A stretch of 64,000 bases of DNA from Platycnemis pennipes (lineage: Eukaryota; Arthropoda; Insecta; Odonata; Platycnemididae), in NCBI GenBank assembly GCA_933228895.1, contig OW121851.1, forward strand, positions 111,559,271 to 111,623,270, in the 5' to 3' direction. The position numbers and the translations under genes were made by a program. Positions 21,583 through 33,425 of the stretch are shown piece by piece. The number at the start of each line of letters is the position of its first letter. Positions within the stretch are counted from its first letter, which is position 1. Under the pieces are notes generated by a model. The model was not told the DNA's origin and did no database searches. It saw only the letters and a list, made by a program, of their open reading frames with translations.

Positions 21583-21759
21583 GGAGTCGGAAAATCCCGG
21601 TTTGAGACAATGTTTTAGTAATGGGAAGGGGTGTTCTCTACATACAGCAACGCGTGGCAGCTGTATTGGGCCGTCTATTTCGCCAGTTTCAATCCAGCTC
21701 TTGATCAGTGAAGGTAAAGTGAAGCGTAGCTCAAGTTTCCTGCAGCAAGTCTTGTGCAT
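21583..21759 (-). pseudogene. Harbinger transposase remnant (DDE nuclease fragment)
   Basis: On the minus strand the frame starting at 21759 reads IKSWIETGEIDGPIQLP, then RVAVCREHPFPLLKHCLKPG (residues 19-55 of the frame). Harbinger nucleases have an equivalent block of the form L...IE.G.L..P....LP..VGDEAFPL...L..PY, in which the GDE aspartate is catalytic. Here that position reads CRE, so the key residue is gone, and the frame decays afterwards. Together with the TTA-flanked terminal repeats this identifies the host element. The assignment rests on this one block. Confidence 0.55.
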
Positions 21760-22575
21760 TATTTAGTTTTCACCTATCTGCGGCGTTGTGTCGGGAGTTC
21801 TTGGAAGCTAAATGAAGAGTGTTCGAGAAATCTGTCCTTCGTCCAGTGACGGCTCCTCATTGTCAGACAATGTAAATGACACTTCTCCATCGGTGTTGTC
21901 ATCATACCAAGATGACATCACTGGTGCTGTGCATAGCTTTGAAGGTGTGTAAAGTAGTGATTTTGATAGTAAGCAGTGTAATAAGCATTGTAAGTTCTCG
22001 ACCACCCCCACCGCCAAATTTATTATATTTGACTGCACGCACGACTTATGTGAACAGCGTCGTTTTAATCCTGTCAAGTACTTGGTCGAGCGAGTATTCA
22101 TTCTGAAATCACGAACGCCATTTCCAGTGACTTGTTTAAATCATCAGTTTCCACACTCTCATTTTATACTCTTGCATGTCCTTTATAGGAAGTCCACTAA
22201 GCGGTTGTGTAGATGCCCCGGGAGTATTTATTCCTAGCCATCTTCTTACCCGATCTTTCCTTTGTTTGCTTAATTCCTCTTCCATAGCATATGCTACTTC
22301 ATTTGTGAGTTGACATCCTGCCTATTGCTTTCCTCACAAATTAACGCCCGGAGAGCGTTCACTCAAAAAAGCAACTTAAAGACAATGGACTCCACTGGAA
22401 ATAATTGTGTCTACTGAACTGCCAGCTTGTCTTGTGTGTAAACAGTGAAAAAAAAATTGCCCGAGTAACCAGTCATGGTTTTAGTTTTTTAGGGTGCGTC
22501 AACGGCATGGTCATTGTGTACCTGTAATTGACCAGCTTCTTTACTGAATGCTTGACCCGTGTAAACTAGGCTTTA

Positions 22576-22964
22576 GAGATAATACGAAAAAGAAAACAAG
22601 AAAAAATTAATGAAACATGGTTGGCAGCTCATTGAATGTCAAGGCAGTTACCTTGTATTGGAAGAATATAAAAAAAGGATTGTCTCTTTGTGGTAAATTC
22701 ACCTCTTGCCATGATAGAAATGCAAGAAGCAAAGCGGAGGACACCATTGCCAACATTTTACAGCATTTGAGGGCTGCAACTACTCATGCTGATGTGAAGA
22801 CGGCAATACATTCCTGTTCGTAAAACATTTCATAGATGACAGATTGGTCGCAATTGTGGTTTTATGAATAGTTTTACCGTAAGCAATCAAGTGCAATTTA
22901 TGCACTAGTCATTAATTTTTTATAAAAACATTATTACTTCTCTTTTTATAGAAAATTTTACGGT
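22576..22964. other. No recognised feature
   Basis: AT-rich sequence. A 68-codon plus frame (22617-22823) is unrecognised and is probably chance. Confidence 0.4.
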
Positions 22965-23400
22965 GAACACCGGTCCTAAGACAGGTTTGACGTAGCTATC
23001 CACCCATTTCTCCTTTCAGCAAAACTATTCATATAAGCATAACTCTGGTATTTCATATCCTACCCTGATTGTTTCATATATCTCTTAAGAGGAACATTTG
23101 ATGTCATCCCTACCCTACCACTCCTATCATTAAACCTTTCCTTCCGGAGTCAGAAGTGCCTTTGAGTGAGTGAGTTGATACTTAAAAACAGCAAATGAAT
23201 ATTTATTAGGAGGATTTACTGTATCATTCTTCCTGTTCAATTTTCCATGAATGTATTTCTCAGTTTTCTTCATCAGACCATGTTTCGAGACTTTGCCGAT
23301 TAGATGTGCCGTCTCTTTTATAAACATTTCAATAGACTTCCCTTTCTTCCCACATTTATAGGAACACCACATTTCAAATTATTATAGTTTTGCAGTTTCC
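22965..23400 (-). mobile_element. LINE-A-related fragment, diverged subfamily
   Basis: GGTCCTAAGACAGGTTTGACGTAGCTATCCACCC at 22972 onward (longest conserved run TTTGACGTAGCT) matches the LINE-A 3' end motif CCTAGGATTGGTTTGACGCAGC. Higher up, the minus strand encodes HGLMKKTEKYIHGKLNRKND, equivalent to HDGLMKTIVEGKVNGKNGKG of the other copies. Indels are frequent and no target duplication was found. Confidence 0.6.
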
Positions 23401-26260
23401 CAGTATTTTATCCACATTCTTGACATTTTCAGGCTGGTGACAGGAGCAATTGAAATTTCGTATACTTTCCACCAAGGAGGTTAGAAAATGTAATAGAGAA
23501 GGCATACGGATGCTAGCCTACGGGAGAAAAAGCCAGAATGCTTGGGAAGGATTAGCCCTTTGCTGCACAAAAAAATTATGTTTTCCATTTCCTCTTATGG
23601 TGACTATATGGCTATTAAAACATAAATAGCAACTAAATCGTATCAAATTTCAACGTAGTGGCATGTCATTCTTCTTAAGATTACTTAATGGAGTTAACTC
23701 TATTCTTTTAAACGGAAACGAATTTAATCGATTTTAATTACATATGGCGCTTGTTTCTTTAACCGATTATTCGACAAATTTTGAAAATGTATTTCAATAT
23801 TCATCGTAATGCTCTTTAAGTTTTACTGCGTGCAAAATAACCTCATCTGCGAGTATCGCGAGTAACGAGTCCGCATTTCCGGTTCTGGTACCTTCTAACC
23901 TTCCTGATGTAATGACAGATAGCATGTGACCACGAAACGATACCCTATTGGCTACGGTTTACAACCTGAAAAAAGAGAATATCTTCTCCTCTCTTTGACC
24001 CACCTCCCGTGGGAGGGCGCTGATTACCTCAGGGCGATGATTGGTCGAGAGCTCAACCGGAAACGACAACCGTATCTGCCGACCCATAAATGTTACACAG
24101 CTTTAGTACTGCCTCAGTATTCCGTTTCCCCCTTGAGAAAATTAACTCCCAGGCCGAGACGGCTGTACTAGAAGTGGGTCTTTGTCTTCGATCAAGCCTC
24201 CGACGGCTCCCCGTTAACTGTGCGTTCCAAAGGAAGCATTGTGAGCGGCGGAAGGGGTTACACGACGCCACGGGTGTACCCTGGTGTCTCCACCAATTTA
24301 CCAAGGAAGGGTTGGGACACCCGTTTTCACGAGGTAGAGTAACGAAGTGTAGAGAGGGACATCTCATGAAAATGAACATAGAAATGAGTTTGAAGGAGTC
24401 ATGTTATTTGAGCGAAGACTCGAAAGGTAGAACAAGGAAGAAGGAAGGTTACAAATTTTATCTGTGTATAAATTGATGTATCTGAGTGCACATACTGTGA
24501 CGGTCCCACCTCCCGGATAGATCCCCCCCTCTCCTCGAAAAGGACGTTCACGGGCGAGGATAATTGATGAGGCACACGGACTTTTAATTCTCTTTCTGGC
24601 TTTGGGGCACTACGTAAATCTAATTCCACCAACCCCCACAAGACCAGAAATGGAATCTTGAGATTTCGACGACCAGCGCCTTTAAATTCGCATGCGGCTC
24701 TGAAAATGAGAAGAACAAGAAAGAATCGCAGGGCGAGTTATTGAAGCTACCCCTTAAATGACAGTGTACCAGGCTTTTTCTTTCTTACACCGACACATTT
24801 TAACGAGAAAAAAACAATCAAATCAAATAAACCCTAAAAAAATTATAGAAATACCCTTTAAATTGCAATACACTGAATCAATGGCAATGATGAACAAGTA
24901 AAATTTAAGTAAAATGGGATGCCCTTTTCGGCTCCTGTAATATTAGCAATGTTTGTTAAATAATCACGTTAATATAAAGTTCACGGAGAAAAATTAAATA
25001 AATTGATTTCACTTTTTTTTCGACATTTATGGGTTCGTGAGACACACCAAATGCACTAATGTCAACCTTGTGAGAGTTGTACTTGGAAAATAAGGGACTG
25101 GGTCACCTTGCGGGTATAGCTTACGCGGTCCTTCGGGGTTAGAATCTGGTACCGAGGGATCGCTGTCGGGCTGACTGCAAATTACGTCTCCAAGGCAGCG
25201 GCAGGAACCTCTCCCCGACAGTTGATCCTATTAACCCCAGAACCTACGTATTCCTTCGCTATGACTCTCCCTTCTTTCGCTCTCCCGGATAATTGCACTG
25301 CTTGGTCGGTGTGTCCAGTCTGAGCGTTCACCAAGCTCTCCCTCAGGATAGTGGCACGTATTAGCTGATGCGTCCCGTTCACTGGGCTCTCTTCCCTTCC
25401 AAGCTAATGCTCCACTGTTTTTATATTTCTCGTTACACTCATAATTCCCTGCGTGAGAGTCGTCTGCTCGAAGCTCCGACAGCAGTCATAAGGTGTGCAT
25501 TATTTGAACTACCTTGATTCTTTCCTCTTACTCGCTCAATCACTTTGCACCACAAATAATTATTTTTTTACAAAATGGACCTTTCGACTGTCATGTAATG
25601 GGGACCATTACAATACATATATCTATAATTCTCCATTCCCTCAAACATATATAATTCTCCATTCCCTCAAACATATATATCACGGCTAGGGTGTGGGAAG
25701 TTTTATGTACGTGGCGTCGTTCTCAGCTGCACTTCACACCGATTCGACCAAGATGTAGTATGAGTGACCTCAGAAACCAATTTCTTCACACATGCATCAA
25801 AGTGCCGAGTGTCAGAGCGTGAGTACAGAGAGCCGTGCGGCAGCGAAAAAGCTTAGCCGCAGTCACGTGAAATTCCAAGGTTAGGCACGTAATGGAAGCT
25901 GTCCAAAACACACAACGCTTGCATTTCCTCCGTACTTACCGCGATCAATTCAGTTCGTGTGGCGTGTTGCTTGAATTCCCCGCGAAAGCACGATGAAAAG
26001 GTATTTTTTCTCTTAATTCTTAACTTCCATAGCTATGTTTCACAGTACGACGATGGATTCCTGCAGAGAAACACTTTTTCTACATTCCTCTTCCTATACC
26101 ACTTCGGTAGTTGTGTGCTGGGAAATATTTCACTAGTTATACTGCATAAGTACGCACATCAGGGTATACCTTTTATTAGTTCCGAAACTTGAGTGAAGGA
26201 GAGAATCTTTTTTTTTCGCCCTTTACTCTCGAATTCGTATTACCTTACTGCCGATCTGCT
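23401..26260. other. No recognised gene; small direct duplication at 25624-25678
   Basis: Non-coding. TATAATTCTCCATTCCCTCA occurs twice in tandem, about 27 bp apart, at 25624-25678. A weak tRNA-like string at 25105-25160 (GGTATAGCTTACGCGG and GGGTTAGAATCTGG) was not convincing. Confidence 0.4.
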
Positions 26261-26271
26261 AGATCTACTTA

Positions 26272-26604
26272 AGGGATTGGGTTGGTGTGGTGGCTGGAGT
26301 ACTCCCCTCCCATCCCGAGGGTCCGGGTTCGATTCCCGGCAGTGGCGGATTTTTCAGTGGAAAACCGGTCCCCACTTGAGTGCCAAGTGGAGGGCATTTC
26401 AAGTTCAGTACTCCGTCCGTCGGATGGGACGTTAAGCCGTGGTCCCCTTGGCGCCTTTCGTTAAGAGTAGGCTAATGCCGACGCCGGGTTTCTCTCCACC
26501 CTTCCTCCGTTCCCTGGAAACTCCAACCATTACCCACCTATCCTAAATGGCGCAAATGACCTCAGCTGTCGGTCGCCTCCCCTGAATAACCAACCAACCA
26601 ACCT
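26272..26604 (+). mobile_element. SINE-1, complete copy with target-site duplication
   Basis: A Pol III A box GGTTGGTGTGGTGGCTGG and B box GGGTTCGATTCCC lie about 45 bp apart in a tRNA-like head. The body contains CCCCACTTGAGTGCCAAG, TCCGTCCGTCGGATGGGACG, GGCTAATGCCGACGCCGG and GCTGTCGGTCGCCTCCCCTG, and the 3' tail is AATAACCAACCAACCAACC. AGATCTACTTA (26261-26271) and AGATCAACTTA (26605-26615) form a 10-of-11 target-site duplication. This is the reference copy for the family in this window. Confidence 0.85.
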
Positions 26605-27093
26605 AGATCAACTTAGCGAAGTTCTTAGATTGATCCGAAGATTGGCGAGTATCTTATCTATTTGCAAGACACGATCGGGTTTTATTGATCAGAGGATACT
26701 CAGGGTGTGATCTTACAAATTGCATACGTTCTTTTTCTGTATCTGATTTCAAATTATATTTTTAAAAAGGGCATTACTATTTGTCTTCATGGCGTTATAA
26801 TATCTATATCATTATTATCTATAGCTAATAACTTTTCCGTAATATGGATAAATATCACTATTGGAGAGACGCGGCAGTAGTTTATTTGCTAGAAAAACGA
26901 ACCTTTTCTCGTATGACTGCGAGAACAGTAAGTATTTACCGGTTATTAATTTAACATTGCGAATCTAATGACTGGAACGTAGTAATTTTAAAACTATGAA
27001 TAATGGACGCAATACATTTTGATTACATTTAGATGTAAACAGCCATGTTAATCAAAAATTAATTTTAAAATATATTTTCTTCTTCATTTTCAG

Positions 27094-27160
27094 CCATCAT
27101 CTCCGGGTGTACCGCAGCTGCTGTTGTTGGCGTAATTGCTTTCGCAATATTCTGGTATAG
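27094..27160 (+). CDS. Internal exon encoding a transmembrane segment
   Basis: A pyrimidine-rich acceptor (TTTTCTTCTTCATTTTCAG, ending at 27093) precedes, and AG/GTGAGT (27160/27161) follows. The 67-bp exon is open in one frame: two bases finishing a codon, then 21 codons reading IISGCTAAAVVGVIAFAIFW plus Y, then AG opening an Arg or Ser codon. The upstream intron is phase 1 and the downstream intron phase 2. About 20 small or hydrophobic residues ending in W-Y-R/S look like a single-pass membrane helix with the basic cytoplasmic side downstream. The protein is not identified; single-pass proteins such as the NPDC1/CAB-1 family have a similar helix exon, but this is only a suggestion. No neighbouring exon could be found in the window. 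Confidence 0.6.
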
Positions 27161-30100
27161 GTGAGTTACTCTTTGTATTTATTTTGTACTCTTTAACTTA
27201 AAACCTCAAATTAGTTCAGGAAAAAATGTGCAAATAATTTTGCAATATGTGTATAGTTATTTGATACAATTTATCGCTAGCCTCAACCCTGTACATTTTA
27301 TTCATTTTATAATGAGGCAATAGGTCGTTCTGTCGTTTTTTTCTCTTCGCATTATAGTGCATTTATAAAAATCATGTTTATTTGATTATCCAATGAATTT
27401 TCTATAACTTTACGTTGAATGAAAAAAAATTGATGTTCACTCCAATTGAATTATTTGCAATTCCTCAGGAAAGTACGGAACGTACTGTTTACTCAAAACA
27501 TATAGTGATAATATGAAATTGATATCGTTGGCTACGTATCACAAAAGTTTTTAAAGTTACGATATTTTAGCATGATTGCGAGATGTTTTTTTTTATTTTT
27601 GAAACTTACAATTTTTAAAGCGTGAAATTTTGAGCATTTGTAATACCAAATTTGAACTCCCTTTATGTACTGAAAAATATCGCAATAGATGTCGTTTTTC
27701 TATGATTATTGCAATCATTTCAAATGAATGGTCTTTGCAATGGCCGTTTTTTAATTTTCTTTAAAAGAATTAATTGTTTTCGGCAAATGAATCAGCGTGG
27801 ACAATGCAATTGATATTCTAAAATATCTTGGTCACCTATTTGTTCACAGTGATGGTTAGGAAGGGAAAGAGTAGTTGCATTGAGTAATATACCGTACTAT
27901 TATGGTATTAGGATACATGGAATTGTAAACCTTGTAAAATTAAATTTTGTAGCCGTTTCTTTTAATCCAAAAGTTATTTATTGCCTCTGTTAATGGAAAT
28001 CTCGTCCTGTAGCCTTTCATAATTTTTTACACCTGAGGAGCAAGTTTTAAAATTAATGTTATTTTCATTCTAATCTCCTCTTGAATCCTATGTTTGTCGG
28101 ACGAATATTTCTCCTTTCCCGCTGCCGTAATATCTTAATGTCACATCTGCTGTTTCTTGATTTTCCTTTTACGGTTTTTCTGATTTAGGCTTGTCAAACT
28201 GTATTAAAACGACAACTTAATGCCTTCACGATAATTGTTGCACCACTGCACTAATAATTTCTATGAGTCAATTACATTAAATTGGTATTTAAAAAATGAA
28301 TTAATTAATACCGATAATATACATCTATAATTAAATTTAATCCCTCATAAACTATAAATATACAAGAGAAATATTAAAATACATTAGAAATCCTGCCTTA
28401 TCAAAATAAGTAAAACAGTTCTCCAGTCCTGAGACGATTCGTTGGCCAAATACTTCGCTGGCTACTTCTCTTTCGTACTCAGACCACAATATCAGGATTC
28501 CTTAAGTTGCGAGACTGCAATACATATTGATTTCGCTGAGTCTCTGATGCTGCAGCACATATTATTCTTTATAAATCAAAACTATGTTATATAATGAATA
28601 CGTCCTAAGAATAAATATCCTCGCAACAGGCCTGATTACGGTATCACAGTATTCAAGCCTTTGGAAATCTTTTGGAATTAGGAAATCTTTTGGAAATTTT
28701 GGAAACAAGGTTATAATTTAAATATCAACGTACCTATAATTAATGAAAAGGTGACTGACCACTTTGGAATGATCGTTGTTTAGCACATTCGCATGCCGAA
28801 TTAATTTGTGAAATATTTCCGCGCAGCTGCACCCAATAGTCTACACTCCCTTCCTATTGTTGGTCAATTCTGATACCAAATGGCGTAATCCGCACTGAAT
28901 GTGTTGATATACATAACCTTCAACTCCGAATTTCAGTCTCTTGAATTACTCTCCTGTAATCGTGTCTGCAAGTGAGCTGCTATATCCTTGAAGATATGCA
29001 TTTGTACGTGACACTTATATATTGGGGGTTGCATGCCATGTAGGATATATCTGTTTAGGATTTTTCATTACCCTGCCTCCTCGTTTCATTCAAAGAGTAT
29101 AAACAAATTAATTTATCAAATAATCCCATTATTTATAGTAAAATTGTATTAATATATATATTTTGAGATACATAATTGATTCGTGAATTATCTTTCATCA
29201 TTTAAGTAGCAGGAATGCGGTCTTTTCTAATATATGATAACATAGAGTGGACTATATTACATTTTTCATCTTGTCAGTCAGTATCTTTTAATTTGCTAAT
29301 CAGGTTATGATGCTAAAAACGCATCCCAGTATTGTGTTTCTGTGATGATCAAAGAAACCAACGGAGACTTAGAAAGCTGCATTTTCCGGGTTTCAACGCG
29401 TCGTCGTTAATGGGACAACAGTTCGCACCAACAGAGATTTTGTTTGTATGTAATACGCATTTGCACTCCTTTGAATGCAAAAGAGTAAAAGGTTGGAATT
29501 AATTACATTCACAGGATTCGCAGGATGTTTGCCACATTGCAATTTCTACCGTAGGTTGAATTTTCCTATACGTTAATCATTCATTTTTAAATTATGTTTG
29601 CTATAAGTGGCCTCTAATTTATCTATATCATCAATCTAGGGAACCTATAGTTTTGTTTACGAATTTTAGTTAAGGCGCATCCCTTTTTTTTCCTTCAACT
29701 TGCGAGTGTTACTCCCGCAGCCATCCCCTTTTTCCTGGTGTAACACACGTGGATATTTACACGATTTCGTTTGAAAGTCATAGGAGAGGTGTTTCAATTT
29801 TTTTTTTAAGATGATGTTCATCTGCAAATGTATTGCCTTCCTGTCACTTTACTAAAAGAAATCATAACCAAAGGCCGATTGTTCCCGAACCATTATCCCA
29901 TCCTCGGAGTACTTGCACTATTTTTTATAACTCTTTAAATGTGAAGTATATTAGTTAAACTATAATTGGCGAAATTTCAAGATTTAAGTCGTATTACATT
30001 TATATTACTCTATGAAAATGTCTACGTTTTCGGGAGCTTCAAAACCACGACGTCATCGTATGACTTCTAGGCACGGTATCACTATGGGCGTGGTTTACCT

Positions 30101-31374
30101 CATCTAAGTGGAGGTAAGTTGTTTAATGAATACTTGGTGAAAATATTTGTATTTATCTCAATTGTTTAATGTAATAAACGAATGTATTTAACGATTTTTT
30201 ATTTAAGTATTATGGACATTAATGGACAAATGTCTATAAAATGTATAATACCTGGTTAGTGCCCTGTTTATTTTAACTCCAAGAATCTCTGCTACGTCCA
30301 AGCAGTTGCTGTTTTTTTAAGAAGGATGTCACCATAAGTGAGTCAACCATAGGCAAATTGTCGGATTCCGCTTTTTTAAATTCGTTTTCAGTCTTGGTTT
30401 CGATTAAGAAACGGCCAAAAACCTCAAAAAAATATATTCGCTTCGTTTTCCTCTAAAATAAAACTCTGTTTCCGTAGCTATATGGATCCTATACAGTGCA
30501 GTGATGTCAGTAGGCGTTTCAGGTATCGTGACTTTAATCAATTTTCGGGAATTGTTTAAGAGCATTTAATAATCTTTGTGGTTGGCCTAGAAAATGTTGG
30601 CGTATATATTATAGTTATCGGGAAAATTTCGTATCAAGTATATCATTAATGCACGGGAAATAAATGTCATGCATGCTATTCTTCGTCGCTTTCAAAAGTA
30701 ATACCATTCCAACCTTACCCGTTCCTGTCACCCTCCGTTCCCTCCATCTTCCTTTCAACCCTCCCTCCATTTTTTTCCTAAAGATGCCACATTGCAACGA
30801 AACGTGGTAAATAATGTTTTGAAAAGAAGTAGAGCGCAGAATTATTTTCTTGATTACTTCAATTACATTTATTTTTTGGAGTATTATTAATAATGTTTCT
30901 TGTGAAGGCAATATATTTTTGAACAAGGTAGATAAAAGTGGACTATTTTCTCATTCTGGCGTACTCAGCTGCGTATACTCCTGAAAAGTTTCTTCTTAAA
31001 TGCTGTAACCGTTGTGTCACAGACATAAGTGCGAGCTGGGGCTTAAAATGGCCATTCACTGCCTCTTTTTGCTTGACCTTGAACTTTGCGGTTAGAGGTA
31101 TTGACTTCTTCGACTCCACCGCCGTCTTCTTCTCAAATTTTAGCATGATTGAAAAAAACGGGAGGGACGTATTACATTCATTCGATGTATTTTTCTTTTC
31201 TCCGGTCTGTCCGTTTGTGTGGACCCCATACGATGAATCGTAGTGCCGCTAGTGGGAGGATAATTCAAATTCCAGGGTGTCCGGCGAAAGCTTTGTTGAC
31301 GCATTTATTATTGAGAATAACTCGGAATGGGATGAAAAGGGTGTGAGGGATTTGAATGGGAAAGGGGAACCTTG

Positions 31375-31870
31375 GCTCGAACTTCCTTCCCTTTCTCCCT
31401 TTCTCCCGACCTCCACCCCCTTTCTAGCTTTCCCCTGGCACGTGGGGGCCTTTTCACCATTCCTCATCTCGAGGCCCCTGCGAATTCATATTCGAACCCT
31501 GAAAGCGAGGAAGAGATAGAGATAGGTATCCCTATTTCGCTCTCTCTGGGTACATTTCTTTCTCTCTCTCTCTCTGCTTTTTGTTCCGAACCGGAAGTGA
31601 CGGATCCCCCGTGCCACCGCCTCCCCACTGCGTCACTTCCTCTCCATCGTCTCGTCTTCATTTCTGACTCCTGCTTGCGCATTCATCAATACGGTAAAGG
31701 TCCCCGCTGCTGTGACCCTAACCTCTCTGTCCACATTTCTCCCGTCTCTTCGCGACCCTCTCTCAGCCATTCCCCGGTCTCACTTTATGACTCTTTCCTT
31801 CGTCCTCCATTTTCCCTCATTCCTCCACACAAGGAACACCTCCCGAACCCTTTAACATTCTCTCCCTCGC
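31375..31870 (+). repeat. Pyrimidine-rich low-complexity tract
   Basis: The plus strand is dominated by C and T (repeated TCTCTCTC, CCCT and TTCC). The long frames seen here on both strands are composition artefacts. Confidence 0.7.
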
Positions 31871-33229
31871 TTAAAATCTCATCCCTTACTTTCCCCGAAA
31901 TGTCTCTGACGTAACTTCCCCTTCGGGCCGTCTGCCGTGATTTTGGTAAGAGTTTTCACCGGTTCCATGCGACCGATAAGCTATTACTTTTAGTGTAAGA
32001 TTTTCCCGATTTTCAATCCTGAATCTATATTTTCGATTCGATTTGAATCCTAACCCCGCAAGACATGGAATCAATTTTACAAAATATTTTACTTGTGTTA
32101 ATATCTATAAATATTCCCGTTCGGTTGTTTGAATTTTTATATGAATTATCCTGTGTGATATAAGGATGAGTTTATGCTGACTCAAATCACTCAATCAGCT
32201 ATAATTTTATTTTAATATATTATTATTATAAACACGTTTTATCGATTGTCCCGATTATAGAAGGAGTCGCTTTCGATCATTTCCTCCCTCACGACATAGG
32301 AGCGAAATTTCCTGGATGCAACTCTTTTTGAAGTGTTTAGGTCGTGACATATTTTCTAGATTTTCTGACTCGATACTGTGAATTATTCAGGATGTTGAGT
32401 CATTCCTATAAAAAATTAATGCTTTCTATTCCTTTTATGCTATGGTATTTTTTTATAATTGGCAAGAAAATGATTTTATGACTACAATAAGAGGAGGTAT
32501 AAGATAAGTAGTGATTTTTCTCAAAATGGTGTCTCAACAATACGATAAACACTCCCTTCTGTACGTTGCTCCCTTCACTCATCGCGGCGGATTTGAGAAG
32601 TAAGGTCGGCTATATTCGTAGGCACTATTGTACGGGATTGGTATTCATGATAATCATGGGTGTCGTTGTTTTTGCACACGTTAAAACTTAGTAAGATGAA
32701 TAATGGAATGAACTTAAAAAATTCGTCAGATTAACGGTTGAAGTGCACACATGGAAACAAACGTCATGAATGCAATTTAAATTGGTCAAATTGCAGCTAA
32801 TTTTAAGAAATAGAATGAAATCCCATGTACATTAATTGCTTTAATACCTCCGTTATAGTCCCTGGAATATTAATAGACACTGCTGGATGAAATTTGAACG
32901 CAAATTCATTTTAATCAATGTTTTGATTCGCTTGTAGTCTCCAAAAGGGGGAGTAGAAAAGGCTGTGCTTAGTGTAAATTGGTGGGACCTATGCCTGCCC
33001 AAGCAGCCCTATTCTGGCTTCGTTGTCACTCGTAGAGCAGCTTGTGCATGCCGTCCACTGTGCATTTTAACCTCCTTCCAGCAACGTCGCACGGCTTTCC
33101 AAGCGACAAATAGCCGCTGACACGTCTCATTCCTACCCATAAAATAAATGTTGATATAAAGAAGTTAATTACATTACGTACTTAACGACAATATATTATG
33201 ACATGTAGATATCTAAGGATTACAACGCA

Positions 33230-33413
33230 GTGTAAGAAAAATTTAATTTTGTATTTTTCACACTTTTATTGAGAAACCCTACCGGTTTCGACTCTCCCGT
33301 GTCATTGTCAAGGATGTTCTCAATGATCTCCCGTTTCATCTCTCAATGAAAGTTAAGTTTTTCTTACACTATGTCAATTTTTCTTTAGTATCGCCTTATT
33401 CTATTCAATTTAT
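33230..33413 (-). mobile_element. Hammerhead-like foldback element (H3) with 12-bp target-site duplication
   Basis: GATTACAACGCA is repeated exactly at 33218-33229 and 33414-33425. Read on the minus strand the element has about 45 unique bases, an inverted arm (GTGTAAGAAAAACTTAACTT), and then TTGACAATGAC, a loop, and GTCGAAACCGGTAGGG. Stem I is supported by TTGAGAA before the core and TTCTCAA after it. The tail CAATAAAAGTGTGAAAAATA with ACAAAATTAAA follows. The first half of the core differs from CUGANGA, so self-cleavage is unlikely for this copy. Confidence 0.6.
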
Positions 33414-33425
33414 GATTACAACGCA

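Larger units (their letters stand above)
19889..22572 (-). mobile_element. Decayed PIF/Harbinger-type DNA transposon
   Basis: The left end AACCTATTGTACACGGGTC and the reversed right end AGCCTAGTTTACACGGGTC form a terminal inverted repeat that stays similar for about 50 bp. TTA flanks both sides (19886-19888 and 22573-22575), matching the 3-bp TWA duplication of Harbinger elements. The 2.7-kb interior carries a transposase remnant at 21583-21759 (minus) and a tRNA-like insertion at about 20205-20300. No intact frame survives. A Myb-like accessory protein, usual in this superfamily, was not recognised; the minus frame at 22101-21808 is the only candidate, with no supporting motif. Confidence 0.65.
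26616..33217. other. Repeat-poor, AT-rich tract, probably intronic
   Basis: Apart from the exon at 27094-27160 and the pyrimidine-rich tract at 31375-31870, no SINE, LINE or MITE is recognisable here. This is the longest repeat-poor stretch of the window. It would fit introns of the gene that owns the exon, although that is inference. Confidence 0.4.

Noticed and set aside
25095..25160. tRNA-like SINE head
   Set aside because: Both box-like strings deviate from consensus and no SINE body follows.
31372..31914. 180-codon plus-strand frame
   Set aside because: It lies in a pyrimidine-rich tract, is rich in S, P, L and F, and overlaps a minus-strand frame. Open only because CT-rich DNA has few stop codons.
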